64,000 nt of DNA from Aptenodytes patagonicus (taxonomy: Eukaryota; Chordata; Aves; Sphenisciformes; Spheniscidae): the NCBI RefSeq assembly GCF_965638725.1, contig NC_134962.1, forward strand, positions 751,501 through 815,500, written 5' to 3'. Both the position numbers and the translations under genes were made by a program. Shown piece by piece: positions 1 to 10,620 of this stretch (position 1 is its first letter; each line of letters starts with the position of its first letter). Below the pieces are notes generated by a model. The model ran no database searches and was not told the DNA's origin. It saw nothing but the letters and a program-made list of their open reading frames with translations.

Positions 1-134
1 CGACCCGTCGTGCTGCACTACCCAGTACACCACGTCGGCGTTCACCTCCGCGAAGATGAAGGGGATGTCATACTTCAGCTGCAGGTCACCCTCCTTGATG
101 GCTCTGACAGGGGCCGGCCCACAGCAGAAAACCC
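1..134 (-). CDS. TGM2: TGM2 exon 9, partial at the window edge
   Basis: After the acceptor CAG at 135-137 the frame from exon 8 (phase 1) reads into [17 protein letters not shown] and then [11 protein letters not shown]. This is the known transglutaminase core just after the catalytic Asp. The reading frame is still open at base 1, so the exon continues outside the window. Confidence 0.93.
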
Positions 135-3100
135 CTGCAGGGAGCGGAGGCGCTGTCACCGCCCGGGGTTCAGCCACCGCAGGGGCAAGACGTGGTCGTG
201 GCGGAGGGAGACCCTGCCATGCCGGGGGCACGAAGCAGGACAGAGCACCTGTGCTGTGCAGGCCGTACCTTCGCTCTTCTCCTGGGGCGTCGGGTCCAGT
301 GCCTGCCACCCATCATAGCCAGATGCCAGGTCTGGACGGGCCATCCAGGACTCCACCCAGCAGTGGAAGTTCCTGCAAGGGAAGCCAAGACGTAGGGGCC
401 TCAGCCTCCCCCAGTGCCTGCCGAGCTCCGGGGAAGGGCGAGGGAAGGGGCAAACGCTGCCCCGGGGGTGGGCAGGCTGGGGTCCCACCGTGCCGCTCAC
501 CAGATCATGTCCCTGGAGCGCCGGTCCTCCTGCCCCGTCTCGTTGAGGTAGCGGTCGATGACCAGGTTGCCATTGGTGTCATGGGCTGAGTTGTAGTTGG
601 TCACCACCCGGCTGGGGATCCCCAGGCACCGCATGACTGCGGGGAGGCAGGGCAGGGTGAGACAGCGTCCCGGCACGGGGGGGTCCTGGGTTTGCACGGC
701 TCCTGTCTCGGGGCAGCCCCAGGTTTGCACAGCCCCAGGTTTGCACTGCTCCTGCCCTTCCCTTTCCCCCTCAAAGGGGTGCCTGGACGAGCTGGTTCCT
801 ACAGTCGCCATGGGACTCGGCGTGCTGCGGGCAAGTCGGGTGGCACACGGCACTGACAGTCTGCCAGGTTTTGATATTACAGTACAAAAAAGGCACAAAA
901 GTGGCTGCGACTGCTTTTGAGGGAGTACACAGGCAGCAGCACGCTGCAACCTCTTATTTGATCTCATAGCTGCCTTTTACTGTGAGCGGAGCTCCCTGGG
1001 GAACAGGGAGGTAGTTTTAACGCTTCAAAGGAAGGCTATAAACTTCTGTGAGTCATGGAAAATCCAAATAGTTTTCTGCTATTTCTCTCCTCTAAAAAGG
1101 ATCTCGTATATCTGTGATACATAAATGCACACGTGCACTCATTCAACCCTGCAAGCGCAGCATTTTCCTCAGGATGAAACTGCGAGCATGCAAGTGCGTG
1201 TGTGCACTTCTCAACAGAAGTGAGCCTGGAATTTTTCCTCCCTTTTGCCCCAGCCCGACTGCCCCAGCGGCAGTGAAATTATTTTGATCTCAGTGGATTC
1301 ATGGCTTTATTGCAAACTTGACCTTAAAGCCACTTTCCTTCTCCTGGGCCGTGCATCCAGCCCCTCCCTCTCTGCCTGGCCGGGGAAGCAGTGCTAATTG
1401 AAAAGCCCTTTTCTATCATTTTTTCCCTCCATTTCCTGACAATTTAGAATAACAGAGAGCTTAATTGCTAAGCCATCATCGCAGGCTGATTGTAATCAGT
1501 CCCAGCGGTTCCCTCCTGCTGCAGCACAGGGAGCGGGTGGAGGGCAGGGGGCCGGGGTGGGAGATGGGGGGACACGGGTGACCCCATCCTGTGGGGAAGG
1601 GGAAATGGGAGACATCTGCTCTCACCGGTACACGCCACAGCAGCGAAGACCCAGCACTGGCCGTACTTGACTGGCTGGCACCCAAACTTCTTCCACCTCT
1701 TGAGAATATCCACACTCCCGATCCAGGCCATTGGGCTCATCCCATCTTCGTAATGGTTGTCCCACCGCCCTGCCAGCACCCCCCAGTCCTCGTCGTTACA
1801 ATTTACCTGCGGCATGACAAGAGGGGCTGCGATGGATGGACGGCCGGGCACGGAGGGGCAGGAGCAGGTTGGTGAGGGAGGGAAAGTGCCTTCCCCCAGC
1901 TCACACGTGCCGTCACCTCCATTAGCCATCCTGGAGCCATGCAAGAGCTTGCCGGGATGCAGGCGGCCGCGGTGCAAGAGCGTGCTGGGATGCACAGGTG
2001 GGAGAGCGGGTGGATGGAGAGGCCGTAATTGGGATGAGCTAACTGGGGATGGATTTCAGAAACACATCCTCCCGCCTGGGAGTTTGGGTATGATTATCAC
2101 CTGCAGCAGCCAGCGAGGAGCAAAGGCTGCTCCTGGGATGGTGCATCCCCACTTCTGCTATTTCTCTCCTCTTAAAAGGATCTTTTATATATGTGATATA
2201 AGAGCAATAGCAGGAAAGGTTGTAAAGGGATGCGAAACACCTTGGGGGAGGACACTGGCGTAATGGGGTGGGGGGAATGGCAAATGGCACCTTTCTGTCA
2301 CAGCTGTAGTTGCAAGCTGTAGCTGGGGGGACAGCAGGGGAGCGTTTGCACCCCAGGGGACATGAGGTGCTGGGGAGCCTGGGGACACCCTGCCGGGTGA
2401 GCTGGCGGCCAGAGCCTCACGGGACTCACCATGGCGCTCACCACCCTGCCAATGTACACGGGGTCGTTGCGGCGGGAGCAATCCCGGTTCTGGTCCCTCA
2501 GGAATTTGGGGTTTGTGTCCAGCAGCTTGAGGCAGATGGACAAGATGTCGTCCTCGAACTGGTGCAGAGGGGGGAGAAAAGGTGTGTGAGGTCCCCACAG
2601 TGCACGGGAGCTCTCCCGCCTCCATCCTTCCTCCCTGGCTCACCACGATGCCCCTGCAAGCAGAGCTGCTGGGCGCACGGGGGTCACGGGCCCCCCTCTC
2701 CGAGCCAGCGCCCGCTGAGTGACAACCCCCATTGGTGCTACCGTGATGAGGGGCTGGCGCTGCGGCTGGCGGAGGCTCAGCCTGCGAAGCCCAAGGGAGA
2801 GCTCCCGCCCTCACGCCAGGGCCGGATCCTGCTTCCTGCAGCTGCTGCTGCACAGGGGTCAGGCACAGACCTGACCTCCAGGGAAAACCACCTATTTCCC
2901 ATCACCGGGTGAGTCACAGCCCTTCCCTGAATTGAGGCGTGGATCCTGCAGGGGCCACGGGCAGCCCCGCTCCTACCAGCCCCATGGCTTCTCCGGGACA
3001 GCCCAGAGCTCGGGGAGGGCGGCCGGGCTCCCCCAGCGCCGAGGGCCCAGCGTGGCCGCAGGGGGCTGCAGCTCAGGGCACGGGTGCTGCCTTATCGGCA

Positions 3101-6100
3101 TGGCCAGCATGGCGCCAGGGAGCGCATTATCAGGTGCCGGCTCCCAACGCAGCGTGGCCGCCCCGATTAGGAGTGTGTGGCCCCGGGGCCCCCAGGAGCC
3201 GTGCAGGAACGCTCCCCTCACTCTGCCACACTTCGAAGTCAGCATGTTTCCCTCTCGGAAATGAGATCTTAGTTTGTTCGTCCCACAGCTGCGTGGCGGG
3301 GCTGGATCCTCCCCGAGATGCTGGCTGCATATGGGGTGCACGTTTTGGGGGACACACGTGGCACCAACCCCCGCAACCTGCACCACCAGGGCTGCACGGG
3401 CTGGGCTGGGCTCGGCCAGGGGTCCCGGGGGGCCGTGCCCCGCTCACCTGGCCGAAGTTCCAGGGGGTGGAGGTGATGTAGTCGCGGGTGCCCTGGTAGA
3501 TGAGCCCCTGCTGGGACAGCACGTACTCGCAGCGCTCATCCTCGTCTCGGAGGAAGACTGTGTCCTCTGGGGGGGAGAGAGCAAGAGATGGGGATGGGGA
3601 CAGGGCTCTGCTCCGCACCCCTCAGCCCTGCTCAGGGCTCCCCCTTCTCCCTGGGGACATGCCGGGCAGTGACCGGGGATGGGTATGGTGGGAAATGAGG
3701 CAACAAGGGCTGGAACTGCTCCCATCTGAAAAAGCTGCTGGAGAATTTCAACCCAGTTTGATTTGAGCTGATGGGAAAATTTCAGTGGGCTTGTGGTTTT
3801 CTTTTCCATTCTTTCTTGTTTCTCTCTTTCTTTCCTCCCTTTTGTTTTATGGAGTCGGGTCTTTTCCCAGGAGGGGAAACCTCCCTGGTGGGAGAAGCGA
3901 GCAGTGGGAACCAGGAGCACTGGCTGAGGTCACAGCTGAAGCCATTTTGCTCACACAGCAGTTACTGCTGGAAAAATCACTATTTACTGGAAATGTTTTC
4001 AGAAAAAAACCCAACACATACATCCCCAGTGCCAGTGCTCGGCACAGCCCTGCGCAAGCGAAGCTTCCTAAAGCCCCTTACCTCGGCGGAGCCAGCACCA
4101 AGGTTCGGGATTCAGGAAATTGGCCGTTTCAGCCCAGGTCTGGCTGGGTGGAGGGGAGCAGCTCCAGGCTGCTCCTCGGAGCAGAGGAAGGATGTGGAGA
4201 GATGAAAATCCCACCCGTTGTTTGCCCAGCATCGTTAAACCCTGCAGCACTGATCCTCCCTTCTGTGTTGGGCTGCCCGAATTTCACCAGGACAGTGACA
4301 TCCCTGGGAGCACCCAGGGCTCGTCCCTGAGCCCGCAGCAGGGTGCCCGGGGGCAGGTGGGGGCAATTAATTAGAGCCAATTAGGGGCTTTTCCTCTGCC
4401 TGCCACCTGACCAGGAGCTGCTGCCGGGGGCTGCCCAGGGCTTCACACCAATGCTGCAGAGGTGAGCTCCTGCGGGGCGTTGCATGGTGGGGGCAGTCCG
4501 GACGGGGTGTTTGGGGTGCTGGCAAAGGGGCTGTGTGTGTTCTGGGGTGGGGGATGGTGCTCATGGCCCCGACCTGCTGCGGGGACCATGCGGAGGTGGA
4601 AGCAAAGTGGGGATTTCTGATTAGACCCGAGCTCAGCCCTGGGCAGGGCTTGGGGCGCTCAGGGCCTGCAGTGGGGTGAGACCCGTGGGGATGTGCTGGT
4701 CCGGCAGAGCTGAGGGGTGGCTCGTGCTCCCCTTACCCGGGAACCCCCAGTCTCGGGAAGGTGAAAGTCTCACCTGGGTGCCAGGCGTTAAAGAGCAGAA
4801 TGAAGTCCCCAATGTGGCAGCTGGTGCCCTGGTAGCCGGTGGAGGTCTCCAGTGTCAGGCTGTAGCGGCCGACGCGGGCGTTGGTGGGGGAGCAGAGCGA
4901 GATGGAGAGGGAGCCCCCGTCCTGCTGCTGGACCACGGCGCTCCAGCCCGACTCCTCCGGGAAGTCGGTCACAGCGAAGTGGGACCTGGTTCCTGATGTC
5001 TCGATGGGGCAGGGCCCTGCCAAGAAGGAGCACGTCAGCTCTCCCAGTGCTCCGGGGGCCCTGGGAGCCCCACGCCGCAGGGGCTATGCCAAAGGGACCT
5101 GCCCCACAAGTACCCCGCGGTGCTCCCGTGCCCTCTGCCCTGTGGCAGCTGCCCGGACTTCGGCTCTCGCAACCCAGGGCCGTTTGCTGTTTGGTTTGTC
5201 GGGTATCGGGGGCACAGAGCAGCCCAGCTGTGGGAAGCTCGGCCACGTCCCTTGCTCTTTGGGAAGGGGCAGGACGGAAGGACTCACCCCACGGGTGCCC
5301 CAGGGCCAGGAGAGTGGAGGGGGTGCTTACCCCGGTGCCCACCCCAGGGTCACGTCTCCTCCCCAGCCCAGGAGCACCTCCTGCCTCCACTCGGAGCGGA
5401 GCCGCCAAGTCCTGCTGCAGTGTGGGGGCCCCGGCAGAGCACGGCTGCCAACGCTGGAGCCCCCATCACCAGGGTGCTCTCAGTGAGAGCCCTGCTATGG
5501 GTGTGCAGCCTCAGGCGTTGCTGCAAACATCCCACGATTAGTGATTACATCAGTGGCCGCAGCACTCGAGCCGAGGACAGTGTGATCCCTGCCAGCCCCC
5601 CTGAGCAGAGGCTGCATCCAAGCCACCTGCGCCGAGCCAGCTCCAAACACCGCTCCTCCGGGGAGCGGTGACGCCCAGCCCTGGCTGAGCACGGCTCCAT
5701 GGTGATGCCGGTGCCCACGCAGGGCTGGCCAGCAGCTGGGGCAGCAGTGCCGCTGTGGTCAGCTCCCCCTGCCGGGACCACAGCCTGCCAGCCTTCACCC
5801 GCAGCGTGGGCAGGATGCCAGGCGAGTCACCAAAAATACTCATGAACTCATAAGAGTGACACAGTTTCTCCTCTCTGTCCTTTCAGGGAGGCTGGGCTGA
5901 GCTAACCCTGTCCTTTTGGCAAGGGCCAGCCTGGTGCTGCCGTGGGGATGGGCAGCCACAGGAGCCTGCCGCCGCCGCCGCCGCCTCCTCCTCCTCCCTG
6001 CCTGCAAAACCCATGGCGTCCCCCCGGGGCCCCAGGCGCCTGAGCAGGGCTCTTCAAACATGGCTGCTTTAAAAATACGGGCTCTATTTTTGCACAGAGC

Positions 6101-9100
6101 TGTTCCCCTCTTTCCTGCAGGAGGTGGCACGCGGCCTCAGCAGCCCCGCTGTCCCAGGGGGGCAGGTCTGGCGGCTCCTGCCCTGGCTGCACCTCACCGG
6201 CCCTGGTGAGGGACGTGTTGGGGCCACGTGGCTGCGTCCTTTGTGAGAGCTGAAGCACCTTTGCCATTTTTCTGCAAGCTCCAGGGCTGTGCTTCACCCC
6301 GGCTGCAGCCACTGCCAGCCTATGCCTTCGCCCCAGGGGGCTGTGCCGGGGGGCTGCTTCTCGCTTGCAAAACCAGCCTGGGGTCACCCAGGATGCAGCA
6401 AAACCTTGTAAAAACCCAGCGGGTTTGAGTGGTGGGCAGGCAGACCCCCACCACAGCTGCCTTGGGACTGAGGGAGCTGCCAGTTTAGAGTGAATCTAGG
6501 GGGTGCTGGGTTTGTGTTTGTCACCCAATGGCAGGATCGGAGCTTTCGGGGGGGGAAAAGAAAAAGAGCGTTTTATGCTGTGAGGAAACCCGGGTGCAGT
6601 TTAACTTTGAATTCTGACCTGGTTGACTCAGCAGGACGCTGCAGCCCCAAAATAACTCTTGCCCAAGAAAGAGTTTCCTCTCCCTTTGCTCCGAGCTGGC
6701 AGGGGCCAAGCCCCTGTGTGGCGGCTGCGCCCAGCTCTGGCCACAGGAGCGATGTCCCTGTCCCCACTGCTCCCAGCGGGCTCTCGCCAGGGCTACAGCA
6801 ACAGCAGGAGAAGCCCCTGGCACGGAGCCACAGGGACCTGTCAGAGGCTGCACCCAACTCCCGTGTACCGGCTCCAGCACCGCTCCCGGGGTGGGACACG
6901 CAACGGGGCTGTGCGCTGGGGAGACTCAATGGGAACCTTTCCTTTCTCCGGCGTTTCCTGAGCAAACCCCGCTCCAGGGATGTCTGAGCGACAAGGGCAG
7001 GGGTGGCTGGGTAAAAAGACCATCAGAAAAAGCACTGTGAAACCCTCTGGCTAAAAGGATTCACTTTTGCTGATGTTTCTTAGAAGGGCAAGAGATTCAG
7101 GCGGGTTCCCTGGCTGTAGCCAAGGCACTTCCCGGTGAGCTAGCGGCTCCGGCGTGGCCCTGAGTCTGGCTCCGCCACAGGGAGGAGGAGGAGGAGGCGG
7201 CGACGGCAGCGGCTTTTTATTTTATTTCTTTATCGCTTCCCTTCGGCTCTCATTACGGAGCCGAGTTTCTACCTTTTCTCTCCATCTTGGTATAAAAGCT
7301 GTGCACAGCACCAGCCTCTACCAGGAGGGGATGGGGTGGTGGGACTGCATCAGATGGGGCAGGTGCCTCGGCGCAGCACCTGCATGAGCATGGGGTGAGC
7401 CCTCGGGCAGGGGCAGGGGGCAGCTCGCCCCGCAGCAGGCGCTTGCTCATGGCACAGGGCACGGCAGCACTCACCCGTCTCGACGTTGAAGGCGAGTTTG
7501 TCCACCCCCTCCTCGTAGCCTCTGCCCGAGAAGTGCAGGGTGATGGTGAAGGGCTGCCCCCGCCGCACCACCAGCTGCTGGCAGCCCATCTCTGCCGTCC
7601 GGTGCTCCCGGCCGTTGCGCTCGCACTGCAGGTCCCATGTCTCCAGCACCAGATCTGCAAAGGCAGCAGTGTGTACAGCTCTCCCCTCTGCCATGTGCTC
7701 CCGGCCCCAGGGCGCAGCCATGCCCCGCACACACAGCCCCCGTGTTCAGGCTGGAAGGGATTGCTATTATCCCCCGGCTGAGCCCTGGGTTTTTGGATCT
7801 AGGCACTGGGGTTTGGCAGCCTTCTCTGCCCAAGCAGCCCTGTCCTCCCCTGGTGTGCCCAGCGCAGCCCTGGGTGCTGCAGCCATGCTGGGCTCTAAGC
7901 ATCCCTCCTGGAGGGCTCTGCAGGCTGGGCTTGCATCGCATGCTGTGAGCCCGCCGGGGCAGGGACAGAGGTCCTGCAGCCAGCCGGCAGCCAAGCTCTC
8001 AGCAAAGCGCTGCGCTCCCGACCCAACTGTGCCATATTTCTTGTGCTGTGGTGCTGCTCTCCATGGTATCACCACGGAGGACAGGCTCCGTGTGCTGCCA
8101 GAGCCGTGCCAGGTCTGCGGCTCACAGCATCCAGCGCTGGAGCAAAGCCCAGCGCTCATCTCCACTTTCTGGGAGGCGTGGGGCCCGTCGGCCTGTCTGT
8201 GTGCCCCCACCCCAAACAAGTGCCGCTGAGCCCAGAGAATACCAGGGATGGTTCTGTGCATCAGCCAGGCTGAGCACAGCTCTCTGGCAGCTTTACTGCT
8301 CCGCAACTGCTGACAAACTGGAGAGACCAACTGTAAATTCAGTGACAAAGAGGGTGTCTGATTCCCCGGCCTCAGGCGGTCTGCTCTGCCTCCCAGCCCA
8401 GGCAGAGCTGCGTGCTGGAACAGCCGGTGGCCATGTCCCCACCGCCCCAGGCACTGCGTTGGAGCGATGCGATATCGTTCATCATCACTTGAGGCCAGTG
8501 ACCCTTGAATGCTCTGCCGTCAGATGGGTTAGTTGCCAGAATAAGCAAAAGTGTTTAGTGCAGGAGAGCACACAGCGAGCTCAGCGCCAGCCAGGGACTG
8601 GGGCGGCTCGGAGGGGCGATGCTCGGCTCAGAGAGACAATGCTTGGCTTGCCACCCCTGTGCCATGGCTCTCCTGGCTGTGCCCTTCCCAGTGCTAGCAG
8701 TGGCAGTCACTGAGCCCTCCCCGGGCCGGTGCCAGATGGAAACGGCTGACACTGAGCTCGCCGTTCCCAGAGCTAAATGGAAACCCCACTCCTGGCTCTC
8801 CGGGCATGGGGACCCCACAGCGCACATCCCAGGGAGGCAGTTGGGCTCATCACTGGTCCCCACCACACTGTGAGAGCTGCTGTGGACAGCTGGGACTGTC
8901 TATAAATAAGGACAAGGTCCCTCCAGCTGGTCCACTGGGACCCTGGAGCAGGGACAGAGCACAGAAAGGACCTTTCCCTTGCTGCCTCCCCCTTTGTAAG
9001 CAGAAGCATGGCTCCGTGCTACAGCACACGAACTGTGTGAGTGCAAACCTCGCTGACACTGAGCCAAACTCGTTGCAAACAAGTGTGTTATGAGAGCAGG

Positions 9101-10117
9101 ACCGGGGCTCCTCCTTGTCCCAGTCACCCAGGGTTATTGTCCTCAGTGGATTTAGCAAAAAGCAGATTTTTCAAAGCGCAGGTGTCTCTTCCCAAAGTGA
9201 CCAGTGCCAAGAATGGGTGGGGAGGGGGCTGCGGTGCTGCCAGGGCGTGCGGACAGCAGTGGGGTCCCAGGCACTGCCGCGCAGGAGCAAGGGCTGCTCG
9301 AGGTGTAGCGGCTCAGCTTCATGCTGGGAGCTGGCAGTGCCTGTATCAGCACTGCCTCCCCAGGGACCCGGGTTGCCATCGCTGCTGCGGTGCTGGGAGC
9401 CCAGTGAGCCGGGAGAGCCTGCAGCACTGCTGGGCACCGGGGCAGAGCGATGCTGTCTCATCCAGAGGGCTGTGCGCCCATTGGTATTGCACAGTCCCCT
9501 TTCCCAGGACTTTGGAGACAGCTCTGTGGGAGGCGGGGGGCGCCTTTGCCCCCTCACACAAGCTCTGAAAAGCCACCCATGTGGAGGGATTTCTGGAGGC
9601 CAGAAGCATTACTTCTGACCGAGCCTCCAGAAATCCTCCTTAAACCAGAACGGGACGTAGGCACATGTTCCTAGTCCAGCTGTCAACACTCTTCTCCAAG
9701 AGCACTGAAAGCTTTAAATAGCACCAAACTTCATTCTGCAAATACTGGTGTCACTCTGGCTGGCGGAGAGCATTGTAGCTGCGGAGGGAGGGAAGGGAGC
9801 GGACCCTGCACGAAACACACTTTTCTTGTCGTCGCCATCCTCTGTTTTAGTCTTTCCCGTTCCCTGTCGCCCTTTGCTTTAGCCGGGAGTTCGGTGAGCC
9901 GGCGCTTGCGCCAGCCCGCGGGAAAGCGAGCGAGCAACTAATGGCCGGAGGTGCCGCCGAGCCCCGGCGGCGGGAGCGCTTCGCTCCCGGGAGCCCCCGC
10001 GTAGGTGCCGGGACGGCGGGGGAGCTCCGGGAGCTCCGGCCGGTCAGCGCTCCCCGCGGGCCAGAAACCCCGGGCACCTGCGGGAGGGGATCGTCCTGCG
10101 GTCTTACCTTCGGCCAT
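1..10117 (-). CDS. TGM2: Transglutaminase 2 (tissue transglutaminase), 5' part; 3' end outside window
   Basis: Calcium-dependent protein-glutamine gamma-glutamyltransferase that also binds GTP; acts in cytosol and extracellular matrix. Coding exons in transcript order: 10117-10108, 7654-7475, 5016-4774, 3566-3448, 2558-2430, 1806-1626, 636-501, 372-269 and 134-1 (cut by the window edge). All introns are GT-AG, and phases and lengths agree throughout. The 1,236 nt encode about 412 residues of an expected ~690. The N-terminal beta-sandwich (exons 1-4) is followed by the catalytic core. Triad: Cys278 in YGQCWVF, His336 in NFHCWVESW and Asp359 in [10 protein letters not shown], each one residue beyond human C277/H335/D358. 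The NPKFL segment matches the part of the guanine-nucleotide pocket that includes human Phe174. The missing part is the end of the core and both C-terminal beta-barrels. Start: MAE.. matches the family N-terminus, and the ATG lies just below a TATA box. No disruption seen. Confidence 0.96.
690..748. repeat. Short tandem repeat in TGM2 intron 6
   Basis: The heptamer TTTGCAC occurs at 691-697, 724-730 and 740-746. The last two copies sit in a tandem 16-bp unit (CCCCAGGTTTGCAC plus two bases), and the first is in a diverged version. This is a minor, probably slipped, repeat with no visible function. Confidence 0.6.
1074..1122. repeat. Intronic duplicated segment, copy A (TGM2 intron 6)
   Basis: About 48 bp starting TTCTGCTATTTCTCTCCTCT are repeated, in the same orientation and with roughly 85 percent identity, at 2153-2201 in the next intron. 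Shared blocks include the first 20 bases, then AAAAGGATCT, TATAT and TGTGATA. The flanks are not similar. The sequence is A+T-rich within G+C-rich surroundings. It is not a repeat family I recognise. Confidence 0.7.
1626..1806 (-). CDS. TGM2: TGM2 exon 6, carrying the active-site cysteine
   Basis: This 181-nt exon begins in phase 0 after CAG at 1807-1809 and ends in phase 1 before a GTGAG donor. It encodes 60 residues, including the nucleophile in YGQCWVFAA and the Trp-rich segment [18 protein letters not shown]. That segment includes the conserved Trp thought to stabilise the transition state (human W241). All family-invariant residues I know in this exon are present, so the enzyme should be active. 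Confidence 0.95.
2153..2201. repeat. Intronic duplicated segment, copy B (TGM2 intron 5)
   Basis: Partner of the segment at 1074-1122, lying 1,079 bp away on the other side of exon 6. The identical block TTCTGCTATTTCTCTCCTCT is followed by a diverged A+T-rich part. The two copies therefore flank the active-site exon as a short direct repeat. Confidence 0.7.
5968..5998. repeat. GCC/TCC triplet microsatellite in TGM2 intron 2
   Basis: About six GCC units (5968-5984) run directly into about five TCC/CTC units (5985-5998). It lies in the intron between coding exons 2 and 3. A similar GGA/GGC run is at about 7182-7205. These are simple sequence with no coding role. Confidence 0.85.
9583..9639. 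other. Strong imperfect inverted repeat (hairpin) in TGM2 intron 1
   Basis: The left arm 9583-9600 (GGAGGGATTTCTGGAGGC) is the reverse complement of the right arm 9623-9639 except for one bulged base. Inside, CAGAAG (9601-9606) pairs with CTTCTG (9612-9617) around the five-base loop CATTA, leaving a five-base bulge on one side. The whole forms a ~57-nt hairpin with about 23 base pairs. It is shorter than a usual pre-miRNA stem (about 30 bp or more). It could be a small inverted-repeat element remnant or a structured RNA. Confidence 0.65.
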
Positions 10118-10133
10118 GGTGCCCTGCACCGGC

Positions 10134-10242
10134 GGGTGCGGGTGCGGGTGCGGGTGCGGGTGCGGGTCCTGGTCCTGGTCCTGGTCCTGGTCCTGGTCCT
10201 GGTCCTGGTCCTGGTCCTGGTCCTGGTCCTGGTCCTGGTCCT
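10134..10242. repeat. Two hexanucleotide tandem arrays in the TGM2 5' UTR
   Basis: On the plus strand five perfect GGGTGC units (10134-10163) are followed by 13 perfect GGTCCT units (10165-10242). In TGM2 transcript orientation this reads AGGACC units then GCACCC units, ending 17 bases before the start codon. With transcription starting about 30 bp below the TATA box, the arrays make up roughly 70 percent of the 5' UTR. Unit purity is complete, so length variation between individuals is likely. Confidence 0.9.
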
Positions 10243-10296
10243 GGTGCCGGGGGAGCTGCCCCTCAGCGCCCGCCGCCCGGCCCCGCCGCTCGCTCC

Positions 10297-10303
10297 ATTT
10301 ATA
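10297..10303 (-). promoter_or_regulatory. TATA box of TGM2
   Basis: TATAAAT on the minus strand lies in a G+C-rich context, 180 bp before the TGM2 start codon. Transcription is expected near 10,270. Mammalian TGM2 promoters are also TATA-type within GC-rich DNA. This placement decides the start codon: an in-frame ATG at 10,400-10,402 lies upstream of the TATA box and should not be in the mRNA. Confidence 0.8.
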
Positions 10304-10372
10304 CCGCGCCCGCCGCCGCCGCGCACACCCCCGCGGCCGGGATGGCGGAGGGAAAGAAAGGGAAAACAAAGT

Positions 10373-10381
10373 TTCCAGGAA
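10373..10381. promoter_or_regulatory. STAT-type (GAS) palindrome upstream of TGM2
   Basis: TTCCAGGAA fits the TTCN3GAA consensus bound by STAT factors and lies 70 bp upstream of the TATA box. Next to it, GGAAAC and GTTTCC (about 10379-10394) form a second short inverted repeat. TGM2 is induced by cytokines in other vertebrates, so a STAT site is plausible, but binding is only inferred. Confidence 0.4.
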
Positions 10382-10620
10382 ACGGAGTGGTTTCCGTCCC
10401 ACCTATTTAAAACAACCACCCAGAAAAATAAAGAAAAAGTGGCCGGGGGCTCAGCTCCCGCCCAGAAGCGCCGGGGCCGGTCCCTGCCCCGGTCCCTGTC
10501 CCTGCCCCTGCTCCTGCCCACGGTGCGCAGCCCCCTCGCCGCCGGCCCCCGGAGCCTCCCCCGGGCAGGAGCTGGAAACGCTGCCGGTTAAGAGGAGGGA
10601 AAAAAAAAAAAGTGGGGGGA

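Larger units (their letters stand above)
9880..10620. promoter_or_regulatory. CpG island over the TGM2 promoter and first exon
   Basis: The stretch is very G+C-rich and CpG-dense on both sides of the first coding exon (10108-10117), ending in a purine run (A10) near 10,600. It contains the hexamer arrays, TATA box and STAT-like site described separately. The boundaries are approximate, judged by eye. Confidence 0.7.

Noticed and set aside
9938-10402. A minus-strand open frame starting at 10402 is in frame with TGM2 and would add about 95 residues including Gln-Asp and Pro-His repeats.
   Set aside because: Its ATG lies about 100 bp upstream of the TATA box, so it should not be in the transcript, and no transglutaminase 2 has such an extension. 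The part below ~10,108 is intron.
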